Positions 15,669-24,635 are shown, counted from the stretch's first letter. The stretch is DNA of 41,416 nucleotides from Pseudomonadota bacterium (GCA_023411035.1 JAEYPE010000263.1:1-41416); one strand, 5' to 3'. Notes: generated by a model from the letters alone, not told the origin. A program made the numbers and translations.

Positions 15669-15953
15669 TCAGTCGTCCTCGTCCCGCTGCGCGATCACCA
15701 CGCCGGTCGCCGTTTCCGGCTTGTTCGTGATGAGCCAGCAATGGTTGGTGCCGTCGACGAGATAGAGGTTGAAACCGGGCTCCTCCCGGAAGGCGTCCTC
15801 CGCCATCACCGCGGCGTGCGCCCCGGTGACGTTGGACAGGTCCGGGTTCGCCTCGCGCACGGCCCGCACCACGGTGTCGAGCCGGGTGCCGTCCGCGAGC
15901 AGCTTGCCGGCCAGGGCGGCGATGGAATCGATCCGTTCCGGGGTCAGGGCCAT
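15669..15953 (-). CDS. Small nif-cluster protein (possibly DUF6129 type)
   Basis: The start at 15953 gives 94 residues; the longer open frame upstream overlaps nifT and is a shadow. The middle AVREANPDLSNVTGAHAAVMAEDAF and the end GFNLYLVDGTNHCWLITNKPETATGVVIAQ look like a small alpha/beta domain with one conserved-looking Cys. From memory, proteins of this shape and size (DUF6129) occur in nif clusters of other diazotrophs, but I could not check that. It begins five bases after nifT and ends 14 before the DegT-fold gene, so it is certainly in the operon. Function unknown. Confidence 0.8.
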   Translation of the reverse strand: MALTPERIDSIAALAGKLLADGTRLDTVVRAVREANPDLSNVTGAHAAVMAEDAFREEPGFNLYLVDGTNHCWLITNKPETATGVVIAQRDEDD

Positions 15954-15958
15954 GGCCG

Positions 15959-16168
15959 TCACTCCGCGCCGCGCTTCTTGGCTTCGACGGTGATGGGCAG
16001 GCGGGTGTCCGCCGGCATCTCCGGCAGGTCCAGCGTCCAGCCGTTGGCGACCTTGATCCAGCCGCCCCACAGGCCCGGCTTCTCCATCTCCACGATGGGC
16101 TCCTCCAGGTCCTTCTTGGCGACATAGATCGTGTATTGCTCACCGGCCTTGCGCACCATCACCTTCAT
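15959..16168 (-). CDS. nifT: NifT (FixU family)
   Basis: The 69-residue protein is a full-length NifT/FixU: MKVMVRKAGEQYTIYVAKKD, then LEEPIVEMEKPGLWGGWIK, then NGWTLDLPEMPADTRLPITVEAKK. The family is found in most Mo-nitrogenase clusters next to nifK or nifZ/nifS; mutants elsewhere show little or no phenotype and its biochemical role is unknown. It lies 45 bases after nifS and 5 before the next gene. No unusual residue is seen. Confidence 0.96.
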   Translation of the reverse strand: MKVMVRKAGEQYTIYVAKKDLEEPIVEMEKPGLWGGWIKVANGWTLDLPEMPADTRLPITVEAKKRGAE

Positions 16169-16213
16169 GTCGCTCTCCTGTCGTCTTTCGTTGGCTGTTG
16201 TTGTCGCGGAGTG

Positions 16214-17365
16214 TCAGGCCGCGATCCGGGCGTAGAGCGCGGGAAACTCGATCAGAACAGACTCCACCTCCTCCGCCGTGCTGTAGCGGCTGAGGGAGAA
16301 GCGCAGGCTGGCCGCCGCCTCCGCCGGGGACAGGCCCATGGCGGTCAGGACGTGGCTCGGTTCGTTGCCGCCGGAGGCGCAGGCCGCCCCCATGGAGACG
16401 GCGATGCCGGCGCGGTCGAGCCGCATCAGCAATTCCTCCGCGTCCAGCGGGCGGCCCTGGGGGTCGGCGAAGCGGACGTTGCTGGTGTTGGACAGGCGGG
16501 CCGCCCCCTCGCCGTTGACGCGGCTTCCCGGCCAAGCGGCCAGCACGCCGCGTTCCAGACGGTCGCGCAGGATCGCCATCCCGCCGGCCTCCGCCACCGT
16601 GGCGGCGGCGCGGTCGGCGGCCATGCCGAAGCCGACGATGGCCGGCACATTCTCCGTCCCGCCGCGGCGGTGGCGTTCCTGATGGCCGTGGATCAGCGGG
16701 GCGAAGGGCACGCCCTTGCGGATGTAGAGAGCGCCGATGCCCTTGGGCCCGTGCATCTTGTGGGCGGACAGGGTCAGCAGGTCGGCGTTCACCGCGTCCA
16801 CCTTAATGGGCAGCCTTCCGGCGGCCTGCACCGCGTCGGTGTGGAACAGGGCGCCGCGCGCCTGGGCGATGTCGGCGGCGGCGCCGACCGGCTGGATCAC
16901 CCCGGTCTCGTTGTTCGCCCACATCACGGACACCAGCGCCGTTTCCGCCGTCACCGCGTCGCGCAGGTCGGTCAGGGCGATGGTGCCGGTGCCGTCCACG
17001 GGCAGGACGGTGACCCGCCAGCCCTGCCGCTCCAGATCCTTGGCCAGCATGAGGGTGGAGGGATGCTCGATCGCCGTGGTGACGAGGTGGCGCCGCTCCG
17101 GACGCTCCGCCGCGATGGCCCGCAGCGTGCCGAGCAGGGCGCTGTGGTTGGCCTCCGTCGCGCTGGCGGTGAAGAGGATGTCCGCGCCCTTCGCGCCGAC
17201 CAGCGCCGCCACCTGGGAGCGCGCCTCGCCCACCGCCCGCCTCGCCGCCATGCCGGCGGCGTGCGGGCTGGACGGGTTGCCGAACTCTCCGGACAGGTGC
17301 GGCAGCATCGCCTCCCGAACCTCGGGCGCCAGCGGGGTCGTCGCGTTGTTGTCGAGATAGATCAT
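16214..17365 (-). CDS. nifS: NifS, cysteine desulfurase
   Basis: NifS is the PLP enzyme that takes sulfur from L-cysteine as a persulfide for nitrogenase Fe-S clusters. The 383-residue protein begins with MIYLDNNATTPL. It has His101 in IEHPST, Asp177 and Gln180 in HTDAVQAAG, the PLP lysine Lys203 in LSAHKMHGPKG, and the active-site Cys329 in SMGAACASGGNEPSHVL. All catalytic residues are present. The loop around the cysteine is the NifS/IscS-I type. It lies 28 bases after the second nifZ. No nifU is in the window, so the scaffold partner must be encoded elsewhere. Confidence 0.97.
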   Translation of the reverse strand: MIYLDNNATTPLAPEVREAMLPHLSGEFGNPSSPHAAGMAARRAVGEARSQVAALVGAKGADILFTASATEANHSALLGTLRAIAAERPERRHLVTTAIEHPSTLMLAKDLERQGWRVTVLPVDGTGTIALTDLRDAVTAETALVSVMWANNETGVIQPVGAAADIAQARGALFHTDAVQAAGRLPIKVDAVNADLLTLSAHKMHGPKGIGALYIRKGVPFAPLIHGHQERHRRGGTENVPAIVGFGMAADRAAATVAEAGGMAILRDRLERGVLAAWPGSRVNGEGAARLSNTSNVRFADPQGRPLDAEELLMRLDRAGIAVSMGAACASGGNEPSHVLTAMGLSPAEAAASLRFSLSRYSTAEEVESVLIEFPALYARIAA

Positions 17366-17393
17366 GGGTCCGTCACTGGGCGGGTAGCGCTGG

Positions 17394-17705
17394 TCAGTCC
17401 ATCACGCCGGGGACGCCGCGGCGGCGGCCGTCGGCGGGGGCAATCTCCTCCTCCAGGCAGCCGACGACGACACCGGCGGGGAACTCCACCAGATAGACGG
17501 GGATCTGCGTGCCCTCGGCATGGCCGATGCGCACGATGGTTCCGGGCGTGCCCTTGGGGGCCAGCAGGGCGCCCTCGGCGGCGCTGGGGTGGCTGCCGTC
17601 GTTGTGGAGGTCCACCGCGGCGGTGACCGCCAGACCCCAGTCGTAAAGCGGCTCGCGCGGCGGAATGAAGCCGGGCTTCTTCGCTTCGGTAACGGCGTCG
17701 CTCAT
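17394..17705 (-). CDS. nifZ: NifZ-domain protein, second copy
   Basis: Start 17705 gives 103 residues. The core GLAVTAAVDLHNDGSHP...LLAPKGTPGTIVRIGHAEGTQIPVYLVEFPAGVVVGCLEEEIAPAD follows the NifZ pattern (x-V-x3-x-NDG-x2-P, a G-x-x-G-x-V strand, then VYxVxF and a C-x-x-EE-x-AP end). NifZ is a chaperone for maturation of the second P-cluster of NifDK. In Azotobacter one longer NifZ carries two such units; here each unit is its own gene and this one is more divergent, with a 20-residue Pro-rich leader. It lies 25 bases after the first copy and 28 before nifS. Confidence 0.85.
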   Translation of the reverse strand: MSDAVTEAKKPGFIPPREPLYDWGLAVTAAVDLHNDGSHPSAAEGALLAPKGTPGTIVRIGHAEGTQIPVYLVEFPAGVVVGCLEEEIAPADGRRRGVPGVMD

Positions 17706-17730
17706 CGCTTGCTCCTTGCAGGGCAGGATC

Positions 17731-18027
17731 TTATTGGGGGGCGTTGCAGTGGGCGTCGACCAGTTCGAGTTCCTTGGCGCGCATGCCGACAATGATGCGC
17801 TTCTCGTAAAAATCGACGCCGTAGATGTAATACATCTGGAGGTAGGTGCCTATCGACTTCACATACCCGACGTCGCCGGCGCGGATCAGGAAGTCGCCCA
17901 TGGGACGTCCGGGATAGGTGCCGTCGTTGCGGACATCGCGAAGCGCGCGGACCTTTTGGCCCTCTTCAAAGGCGGGGCGGTCTTCCAGTTCGATCGTTTC
18001 GTTCGGATCGCGGGCGCGCTCGCGCAT
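17731..18027 (-). CDS. nifZ: NifZ, first copy
   Basis: Start 18027 gives 98 residues. The sequence EEGQKVRALRDVRNDGTYPG, then GDFLIRAGDVGYVKSIGTYLQ, YYIYGVDFYEKRIIVGMRAKELE matches the N-terminal unit of NifZ closely. NifZ helps form the second P-cluster during MoFe protein assembly. The family's usual C-terminal second unit is missing in this gene and appears as the next gene. It lies 23 bases after the LRV gene. A longer open frame that reaches 18774 is a shadow of LRV. Confidence 0.93.
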   Translation of the reverse strand: MRERARDPNETIELEDRPAFEEGQKVRALRDVRNDGTYPGRPMGDFLIRAGDVGYVKSIGTYLQMYYIYGVDFYEKRIIVGMRAKELELVDAHCNAPQ

Positions 18028-18050
18028 CGGATGCTCCTTGGGCCGGGGCG

Positions 18051-18824
18051 TCAGTCGGGGATCAGGTCGCCGGTGGCGGGCAGTCCGGCGCGGCGCTTCT
18101 GCGCCACGGTGCGGACATCGTCCACCGGGTCCTCGGTCAGCGGGGTGAGGTCTTCGGGCGGGAGGCGGCTGGCCACGACGAAGCGCACGCACCAGTCCGC
18201 GTCGCCGATCAGCGCGGACAGCTTTTCCGCCGGCAGGCGCCGGGCGACGACCATGCGCACGCGGGCGCTGTCGTCCCAGGCCATGCTCATCAGCCATTCC
18301 AGACCGATGCGGTTGGCGACCTCCAGCCGGATTTCCGGGTCCTCGTCGTGCATCATGGCCGGCAGCATGCCTTCGGGCACGCGCCGGGCGACGCGCAGGC
18401 GCACGGAATAGTCGGGGTCGCGCATCAGCGGGGCGAGGTCGGCCTCCTCCAGCCGGGAGGCGACGGCGATGCGCACCTCGCGGTCGGGGTCGCCGCGCAT
18501 CTTCAGCAGCAGGCGGCGGGGCAGGCGGCGGGCGGCGGCGGCGCGCACCGTCTCGTCCGGGTCTTCCATCAATCGCGGCACGATGAAGATCGGCGCGAAG
18601 CGGGCGGCGTTGGCGCGGACCTCGAAGTAGGGATGGTCGAGATGCTCGCCCGCCAGATCGTCGTTCCATTGGAAAAAGCGCTGGATGCGCTTGGCGTAAC
18701 GGTCGTGCACGCAGGCGCGCAGCGGTTCGCAGCGCCCCTCCGCCAGACGGTCGCGGTAGGCGCAGTCGCCGCAATCGACCGGGTTGCCCAGCCAGTCCAG
18801 CGCGCTGTCGATGTCGTCGCTCAT
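18051..18824 (-). CDS. LRV protein, [4Fe-4S] leucine-rich variant repeat protein
   Basis: The 257-residue protein has a short N-terminal cluster-binding segment with cysteines 18, 21, 32 and 38 (C-x2-C-x10-C-x5-C), followed by about eight leucine-rich variant repeats of roughly 24 residues, each with the pattern DPDxxVRxxVAxRLP or a near form. This matches the LRV protein known from the Azotobacter nifB region, a right-handed superhelix with a [4Fe-4S] cluster at its N-terminus. Its function is unknown; a protein-binding surface is plausible. Its ATG overlaps the stop of the TPR gene upstream (ATGA), so the two are coupled. Confidence 0.93.
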   Translation of the reverse strand: MSDDIDSALDWLGNPVDCGDCAYRDRLAEGRCEPLRACVHDRYAKRIQRFFQWNDDLAGEHLDHPYFEVRANAARFAPIFIVPRLMEDPDETVRAAAARRLPRRLLLKMRGDPDREVRIAVASRLEEADLAPLMRDPDYSVRLRVARRVPEGMLPAMMHDEDPEIRLEVANRIGLEWLMSMAWDDSARVRMVVARRLPAEKLSALIGDADWCVRFVVASRLPPEDLTPLTEDPVDDVRTVAQKRRAGLPATGDLIPD

Positions 18825-19357
18825 GCGTCGTCGTCCTCCGGCCCGGCTTCGTGGCGATTTGCGGCGGCGAGCAGGCGTGTGGTGCCGAACCGGTCCTTCG
18901 GGTCGAGGCCGCAGACCTTGTTCAGCGCTTCGCGCCCTTCGGCCAGACGGCCCAGGCGCAGCAGCAGGTAGCCGACCGCGGTGAGCGCGAACAGGAACAG
19001 GCGGGGGGCCGGCTCCAGACCGGCGAAGTCGGCGTGATCCCGGCGGACCATGCGCCAGTCGGTGTGGTTCAGGCCGATGGCCGCCATGGCGTGGCCGAGC
19101 ATCCGCTCCCCGTAGATCAGGGCGGTGTCCAGGTTCGCCTTGTAGAAATGAAACTTGTAATGGCCGAGATCGACCAGCCGGTGCCCCGGCGCCAGTTCGG
19201 CGGCACGGGCAAGATGACGCTGCGCCGCCTCGGCGTCGGCGTAGCTGGCGGCGGCCAGATGCAGGAACCGCTCCGCCTCGGGCGGCAGGTCGCCGCCGTA
19301 GTAACGGCGGTTGAGCCAGCCTTCATCCACCTCGTCCAGCATGGCGGTGCGCTCCAT
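18821..19357 (-). CDS. TPR-like helical nif-cluster protein
   Basis: With start 19357 the protein has 178 residues. It is helical throughout, with TPR-like turns such as AEAAQRHLARAAELAPGH and AEGREALNKVCGLDPKDRFG and a moderately hydrophobic LFLFALTAVGYLLLRLG segment that is more likely a buried TPR helix than a membrane span. Longer frames upstream overlap the ferredoxin gene and are shadows. It lies between the ferredoxin and LRV genes, a place where other diazotrophs also carry a TPR protein. A role in assembling the LRV or nif proteins is inferred from coupling with LRV. Confidence 0.85.
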   Translation of the reverse strand: MERTAMLDEVDEGWLNRRYYGGDLPPEAERFLHLAAASYADAEAAQRHLARAAELAPGHRLVDLGHYKFHFYKANLDTALIYGERMLGHAMAAIGLNHTDWRMVRRDHADFAGLEPAPRLFLFALTAVGYLLLRLGRLAEGREALNKVCGLDPKDRFGTTRLLAAANRHEAGPEDDDA

Positions 19358-19360
19358 GAA

Positions 19361-19393
19361 CACCCTCTCCCGCCGTGCGCGGGAGAGGGGGTG
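19361..19393 (-). repeat. CCCTCTCCC hairpin between ferredoxin and TPR genes
   Basis: CACCCTCTCCCGC (19361-19373) pairs with GCGGGAGAGGG..GTG (19379-19393) with a two-base bulge. It fills the 44-base spacer and belongs with the similar hairpins at 6781, 13466 and 14418. Confidence 0.7.
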
Positions 19394-19401
19394 TCGGGCG
19401 A

Positions 19402-19593
19402 TCAGGCCGGGACGCAGCAGTCGGCCGGGCAGACCGAGGCGCACTGCGGGCTGGAGAACTGGCCCTTGCATTCGGTGCAGGTGTCCGCGTTGATGGCGTA
19501 GGCGCCCTTTTTGAAGCTGATGGCGTTGTTCGGGCACTCGGCCTCGCAGGCGCCGCAGGCGGTGCAGTCGGAAGCCTTGATCTTGTAAGCCAT
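19402..19593 (-). CDS. fdxN: 2[4Fe-4S] ferredoxin, FdxN type
   Basis: The 63-residue protein has two cluster motifs: Cys10-x2-Cys13-x2-Cys16-x3-Cys20-Pro, and Cys39-x2-Cys42-x8-Cys51-x3-Cys55-Pro. The eight-residue insert between the second and third cysteines of the second motif is typical of nif-linked bacterial ferredoxins downstream of nifB. Two further cysteines (59, 60) sit near the C-terminus. It probably gives electrons to NifB or to nitrogenase. It lies 79 bases after nifB, the usual nifB-fdxN order. Confidence 0.95.
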   Translation of the reverse strand: MAYKIKASDCTACGACEAECPNNAISFKKGAYAINADTCTECKGQFSSPQCASVCPADCCVPA

Positions 19594-19672
19594 GACACTC
19601 TCCTTGCGTGTGGGGCGGCTGTTGCGGTGGGCCGCCGGGTAGGTCCGTGGGGATGATCGGTGGTTCGGGGTA

Positions 19673-21229
19673 TCAGGCGCGCAGGGCGGTGAAGGCGCCG
19701 GTGCGGATCACCGCGTCCTGCCCCTCGCGCGAGTTGACCGCACCTTGGCCCAGGCGCTCGGCATAGTCCTTGAAGTAGGTCAATGCCGACTCTTCGATGT
19801 ACTCGAAGGCGAAGCGGTCAACCGGTTCGATGCCCGCGTCTTTCAACCTCTGCGACGGGCAGCCGCCGATCTTGGCGACGAAGACCGCGGCGCAGTCGTT
19901 GATCGCCGACAGGACGGAGCCGAGCGTGTCCTCGTCGCCCGATCCGCCTTCGCAATATTGGTCCACGCGGCGGTGCCCGACGAACGTCGCGCCCTTCGGG
20001 CCGACCTCGTAGATCTGGAATTCCTTGGCGTGGCCGAAATGCTCGTTGATGCGCTCCCCGCCCTTGGTGGCGACGGCGATCAGGATCGGCTGCGCCTCGG
20101 TGCCGACCGTCTCGGCCACCTCGGCCTGCGCGGCGGCCTTGGCGGCGTGGCGCCCGGCGCGCTCGCCCTCGACATGCTCGCGGTAGGTGCGGGCGGCGTC
20201 CTGGTCGTAGTCCACCTCGCCCATCGCCTCGATCCGGTCGATGGTGAACTCGGCGCCGCGGTCCTCGCCCAGCAGGCCGACCGCGTCGGCGCGGCACTGG
20301 CGGCAGTGGCGCATCAGCTTGACCCCGCCCTCGCACTGGTCCTGGAGCGCCTTCAACTCCTGCGCGGTCGGGCCGCGCTGGCCGGTCAGGCCGAAATGGG
20401 TGCCGTGCGCCGGGTCGGAGATCAGCGGCATGATGTTGTGCAGGAAGGCGCCGCGCGACTTCACGGCCTTGTTCACCTCCAGCAGGTGCTCGTCGTTGAT
20501 CCCCGGGATCATGACGGAGTTCACCTTCACCAGAATGCCGCGGGCGGTCAGCATCTCCAGCCCCAGCATCTGGCGCTCGTGCAGGATCTTGGCGGCGTCC
20601 AGGCCGGTCCAGCGCTTGTGATCGTGGAAGATCCAGGGATAGATGTGCTGGCCGACCTCCGGATCGACCATGTTGATGGTGATCGTCACATGGTCGATGT
20701 TGTAGTTGGCGATGCTGTCCACATGGTCGGGCAGGGCCAGACCGTTGGTGGACAGGCACAGCTTCAGGTCCGGCGCCTTCTTCTGAAGCATCTCGAACGT
20801 CTGGAAGGTGTTCCTGCCCCCCGCGGCCAGACTGTCGCCGGGGCCGGCGATGCCGATGACGGAGAGTTGCAGGATTTCCTTGGCGACGGCCATGATCTTG
20901 CGGATCGCCTGATCGGGGGTCAGCTTCTCGGAAACCACGCCCGGCCGGCTCTCGTTCGAGCAGTCGTATTTGCGGTTGCAGTAGTTGCACTGGATGTTGC
21001 AGGCCGGCGCCACCGCGACGTGCATGCGGGCGAAATAGTGATGCGCCTCTTCGGAGTAGCAGGGATGGTTCTTCACCTTCTCCCACACTTCCGGCGACAT
21101 GTCGGCGGGGCCGTCGGACGACCCGCAGGAGGACGACGAACAGCCGGAGGCGGCGGCGGGCGGCGCCTCGGCGGGAGCCTTCAACTCACCCACGCCCAGG
21201 ATGCTGTCGAGCGAAATAACGTTGGCCAT
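19673..21229 (-). CDS. nifB: NifB, radical SAM FeMo-cofactor core synthase
   Basis: NifB fuses two [4Fe-4S] clusters and inserts carbide and sulfur to make NifB-cofactor. Start 21229 gives 518 residues. An N-terminal linker has the CSSSSC pair, followed by NHPCYSEEAHHYFARMH (Cys57) and the radical SAM motif Cys77-x3-Cys81-x2-Cys84 in PACNIQCNYC. The SAM-binding GxGxP-like stretch IGIAGPGDSLA follows. The C-terminal HCRQCRADAVG region holds further ligands. Residues from about 400 form a NifX/NafY-like domain (ILIAVATKGGERINEHFGHAKEF), so this is the long fused type. GGGAG precedes the ATG. It has its own NifA-controlled promoter and leads an operon of about eleven genes. Confidence 0.98.
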   Translation of the reverse strand: MANVISLDSILGVGELKAPAEAPPAAASGCSSSSCGSSDGPADMSPEVWEKVKNHPCYSEEAHHYFARMHVAVAPACNIQCNYCNRKYDCSNESRPGVVSEKLTPDQAIRKIMAVAKEILQLSVIGIAGPGDSLAAGGRNTFQTFEMLQKKAPDLKLCLSTNGLALPDHVDSIANYNIDHVTITINMVDPEVGQHIYPWIFHDHKRWTGLDAAKILHERQMLGLEMLTARGILVKVNSVMIPGINDEHLLEVNKAVKSRGAFLHNIMPLISDPAHGTHFGLTGQRGPTAQELKALQDQCEGGVKLMRHCRQCRADAVGLLGEDRGAEFTIDRIEAMGEVDYDQDAARTYREHVEGERAGRHAAKAAAQAEVAETVGTEAQPILIAVATKGGERINEHFGHAKEFQIYEVGPKGATFVGHRRVDQYCEGGSGDEDTLGSVLSAINDCAAVFVAKIGGCPSQRLKDAGIEPVDRFAFEYIEESALTYFKDYAERLGQGAVNSREGQDAVIRTGAFTALRA

Positions 21230-21281
21230 CGTCCACTCCCTTCCCAGCCGCGCCATCGGCGCCCTTGGTCCGGCTGTTAAA

Positions 21282-21297
21282 AGCAAGTTCGGGGCCA
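21282..21297 (-). promoter_or_regulatory. sigma-54 (-24/-12) promoter of the nifB operon
   Basis: On the minus strand TGGCCCCGAACTTGCT has both the -24 TGGC and a perfect -12 TTGCT at the right spacing, 52 bases before the nifB start. Confidence 0.85.
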
Positions 21298-21318
21298 ACT
21301 GAATGAATCGTTGAATTT

Positions 21319-21331
21319 CAATGGCTTGATT
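21319..21331 (-). promoter_or_regulatory. IHF site in the nifB promoter
   Basis: On the minus strand AATCAAGCCATTG is a perfect match to WATCAA-N4-TTR, placed between the -24/-12 element and the NifA boxes. Confidence 0.7.
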
Positions 21332-21354
21332 GGAATTGTCGGGTGGCCCGTCCG

Positions 21355-21370
21355 TGTCGGCATTGCGACA
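21355..21370 (-). promoter_or_regulatory. NifA activator box, proximal, nifB
   Basis: TGT-CGGCATTGCG-ACA is an exact TGT-N10-ACA, 57 bases upstream of the -24 end of the nifB promoter. Confidence 0.85.
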
Positions 21371-21412
21371 AAGGCGGACAAAGCCGAACAATGGCCGACA
21401 ATGCGGAGCGCC

Positions 21413-21428
21413 TGTCGGGGACCCGACA
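21413..21428 (-). promoter_or_regulatory. NifA activator box, distal, nifB
   Basis: TGT-CGGGGACCCG-ACA is almost fully palindromic (TGTCGGG...CCCGACA), 58 bases from the proximal box and 17 bases from the stop of the cyclase-FHA gene. Confidence 0.85.
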
Positions 21429-21445
21429 AGGGAGGCCGGGGACCG

Positions 21446-22336
21446 TCAGGCGGTGCCGACGTGGAAGGCCAGGACGTGATCCTCGTCCGGCCCCAGCGGC
21501 TCTCCCCCGAACCCGATCAGCCCGGTGCCGGACAGCTTCGTCGAATCGCGGCGCAGCAGGAGGGACGGGGAATCGCCCGTGCGGATAAAGGTGCCGTTGG
21601 TCGAATGGTCGGTCAGCAGGAAGCTGCCGCGGCTGAAGTCGATCACCGCGTGTTGGCGCGAGGTCCGGCGGGAGGGAATGCGCAGGCCGCAGCTTTCGTC
21701 GCGCCCCACCGTGACGCGGGGCAGGAGGGGAGACAGGGTTGCGTCGGCGCAGCGCCCGGACAGGCGCAGGGACGGCAGGCCGCGCCCGCTGCCGGGCTCC
21801 GACATGGTCAGCCCGATGGTGGCATTGTCCTCGGCCTCCGGTGCGGTGTCGCCGCTGCGGATCTGGTGGACGCGCACCGGGGCGGCCTTCCCCTTCACCG
21901 CCACGCTGTTCAGAAGACGCGCCCGCTTCCGCAGGGAAGGGGAGAGGCGGTGGACCAGATCGTCGGTCGCCAGGATCTCGCCGGGGCGGGCGATGGACTC
22001 CAGCCGGGCGGCGACGTTGCAGGCGTCGCCGTAGAGGTCGCCGGGGCCGGGGATCACCGGGCCGAAATGCATCCCGGCGCGCAGACGCAGCAGGAAGTCC
22101 GCTTGCCGCTCCATCATGGCGAGCGCGGCGCGGGCGGCGCCATCGGCGGTGGGGAAGGCGGCGAGCAACCCGTCGCCGAGGCTTTTGACCACCGTGCCGG
22201 TATTGGCTTCTACGATCTGGCGCAGGCTTTCCAGCACCCGCTGGGTCAGCGCCGCCGCCTTCCGGTCGCCGGCCATTTCGTACAGCAGCGTGCTGTCGGC
22301 GATGTCGGCGAACAGAAGGGCGAGGGTCCGTTCCAT
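21446..22336 (-). CDS. Class III nucleotide cyclase with C-terminal FHA domain
   Basis: Start 22336 gives 296 residues. Residues 1 to about 170 are a class III cyclase homology domain: the metal-binding Asp11 (LFADIADST) and Asp55 (KSLGDGLLAAF), base-contact Lys51, and the YGDACNVAARLE motif with Asp104, Asn107 and Arg111 as in active cyclases. Residues about 200-285 are an FHA phosphothreonine-binding domain with VTVGRDESC, SRQHAVID and STNGTFI. There is no membrane segment. It probably makes cAMP, but substrate is unproven. The gene lies 82 bases after nifA on the same strand and ends just before the NifA boxes of nifB, so it should be co-transcribed with nifA. Confidence 0.9.
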   Translation of the reverse strand: MERTLALLFADIADSTLLYEMAGDRKAAALTQRVLESLRQIVEANTGTVVKSLGDGLLAAFPTADGAARAALAMMERQADFLLRLRAGMHFGPVIPGPGDLYGDACNVAARLESIARPGEILATDDLVHRLSPSLRKRARLLNSVAVKGKAAPVRVHQIRSGDTAPEAEDNATIGLTMSEPGSGRGLPSLRLSGRCADATLSPLLPRVTVGRDESCGLRIPSRRTSRQHAVIDFSRGSFLLTDHSTNGTFIRTGDSPSLLLRRDSTKLSGTGLIGFGGEPLGPDEDHVLAFHVGTA

Positions 22337-22418
22337 GAACCTGCGGGGATCGGAGAAGGTGCGGAGGGATGCTAGCACACCCAAAAACACCTGTCCTGGT
22401 TGTGCAACGTCCCGTCCG

Positions 22419-24290
<1,872 letters not shown>

Positions 24291-24479
24291 GATCGACACC
24301 CCCTGCTCAACCGGAAAGCCGGACGTCCGCGCGCATACGCGCGCCCGCTCGGCGTGTCCCGGCACGGCACCTTGAACCGTTCCTCCCGGGGTGGGGTGTG
24401 CGCTCCTTGATCATTCGGCGACATTGACCACCGGTATGCCCTTCGAGCGCGATCCCGTGTCGGTCCGTTCGCTTCCTGG

Positions 24480-24500
24480 GTTGTCGAAAGTTTCGGCAAC
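24480..24500 (-). promoter_or_regulatory. Imperfect palindrome upstream of nifA
   Basis: GTTGTCGAAA-G-TTTCGGCAAC has ten-base arms with a single mismatched pair, about 190 bases before the nifA start. Its symmetry and place suggest an operator for a dimeric regulator of nifA. The regulator is unknown. Confidence 0.5.
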
Positions 24501-24621
24501 TCTTGGCCGAAAGGCAAGCCCTTTTGCATAGTGATTGCTGCGGCGCACAATGACCTATGGCTGCGGCGTAAAGGCGCAACCCTTCTGAAAAGGTGGCGTT
24601 TCCGCCGGACATTATTTAATA

Positions 24622-24635
24622 ACTGACCGGTCAGT
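24622..24635 (+). promoter_or_regulatory. TetR-family operator
   Basis: ACTGACCGGTCAGT is a perfect 14-base palindrome in an AT-rich setting, 25 bases before the TetR start. The ACTGACC half is like operators known for TetR-family repressors, so autorepression of this operon is likely. Confidence 0.8.

Noticed and set aside
24485..24515. GGCC...TTGC on the minus strand as a sigma-54 promoter for nifA
   Set aside because: The spacing between GG and GC is nine bases instead of ten, and the flanks do not fit.
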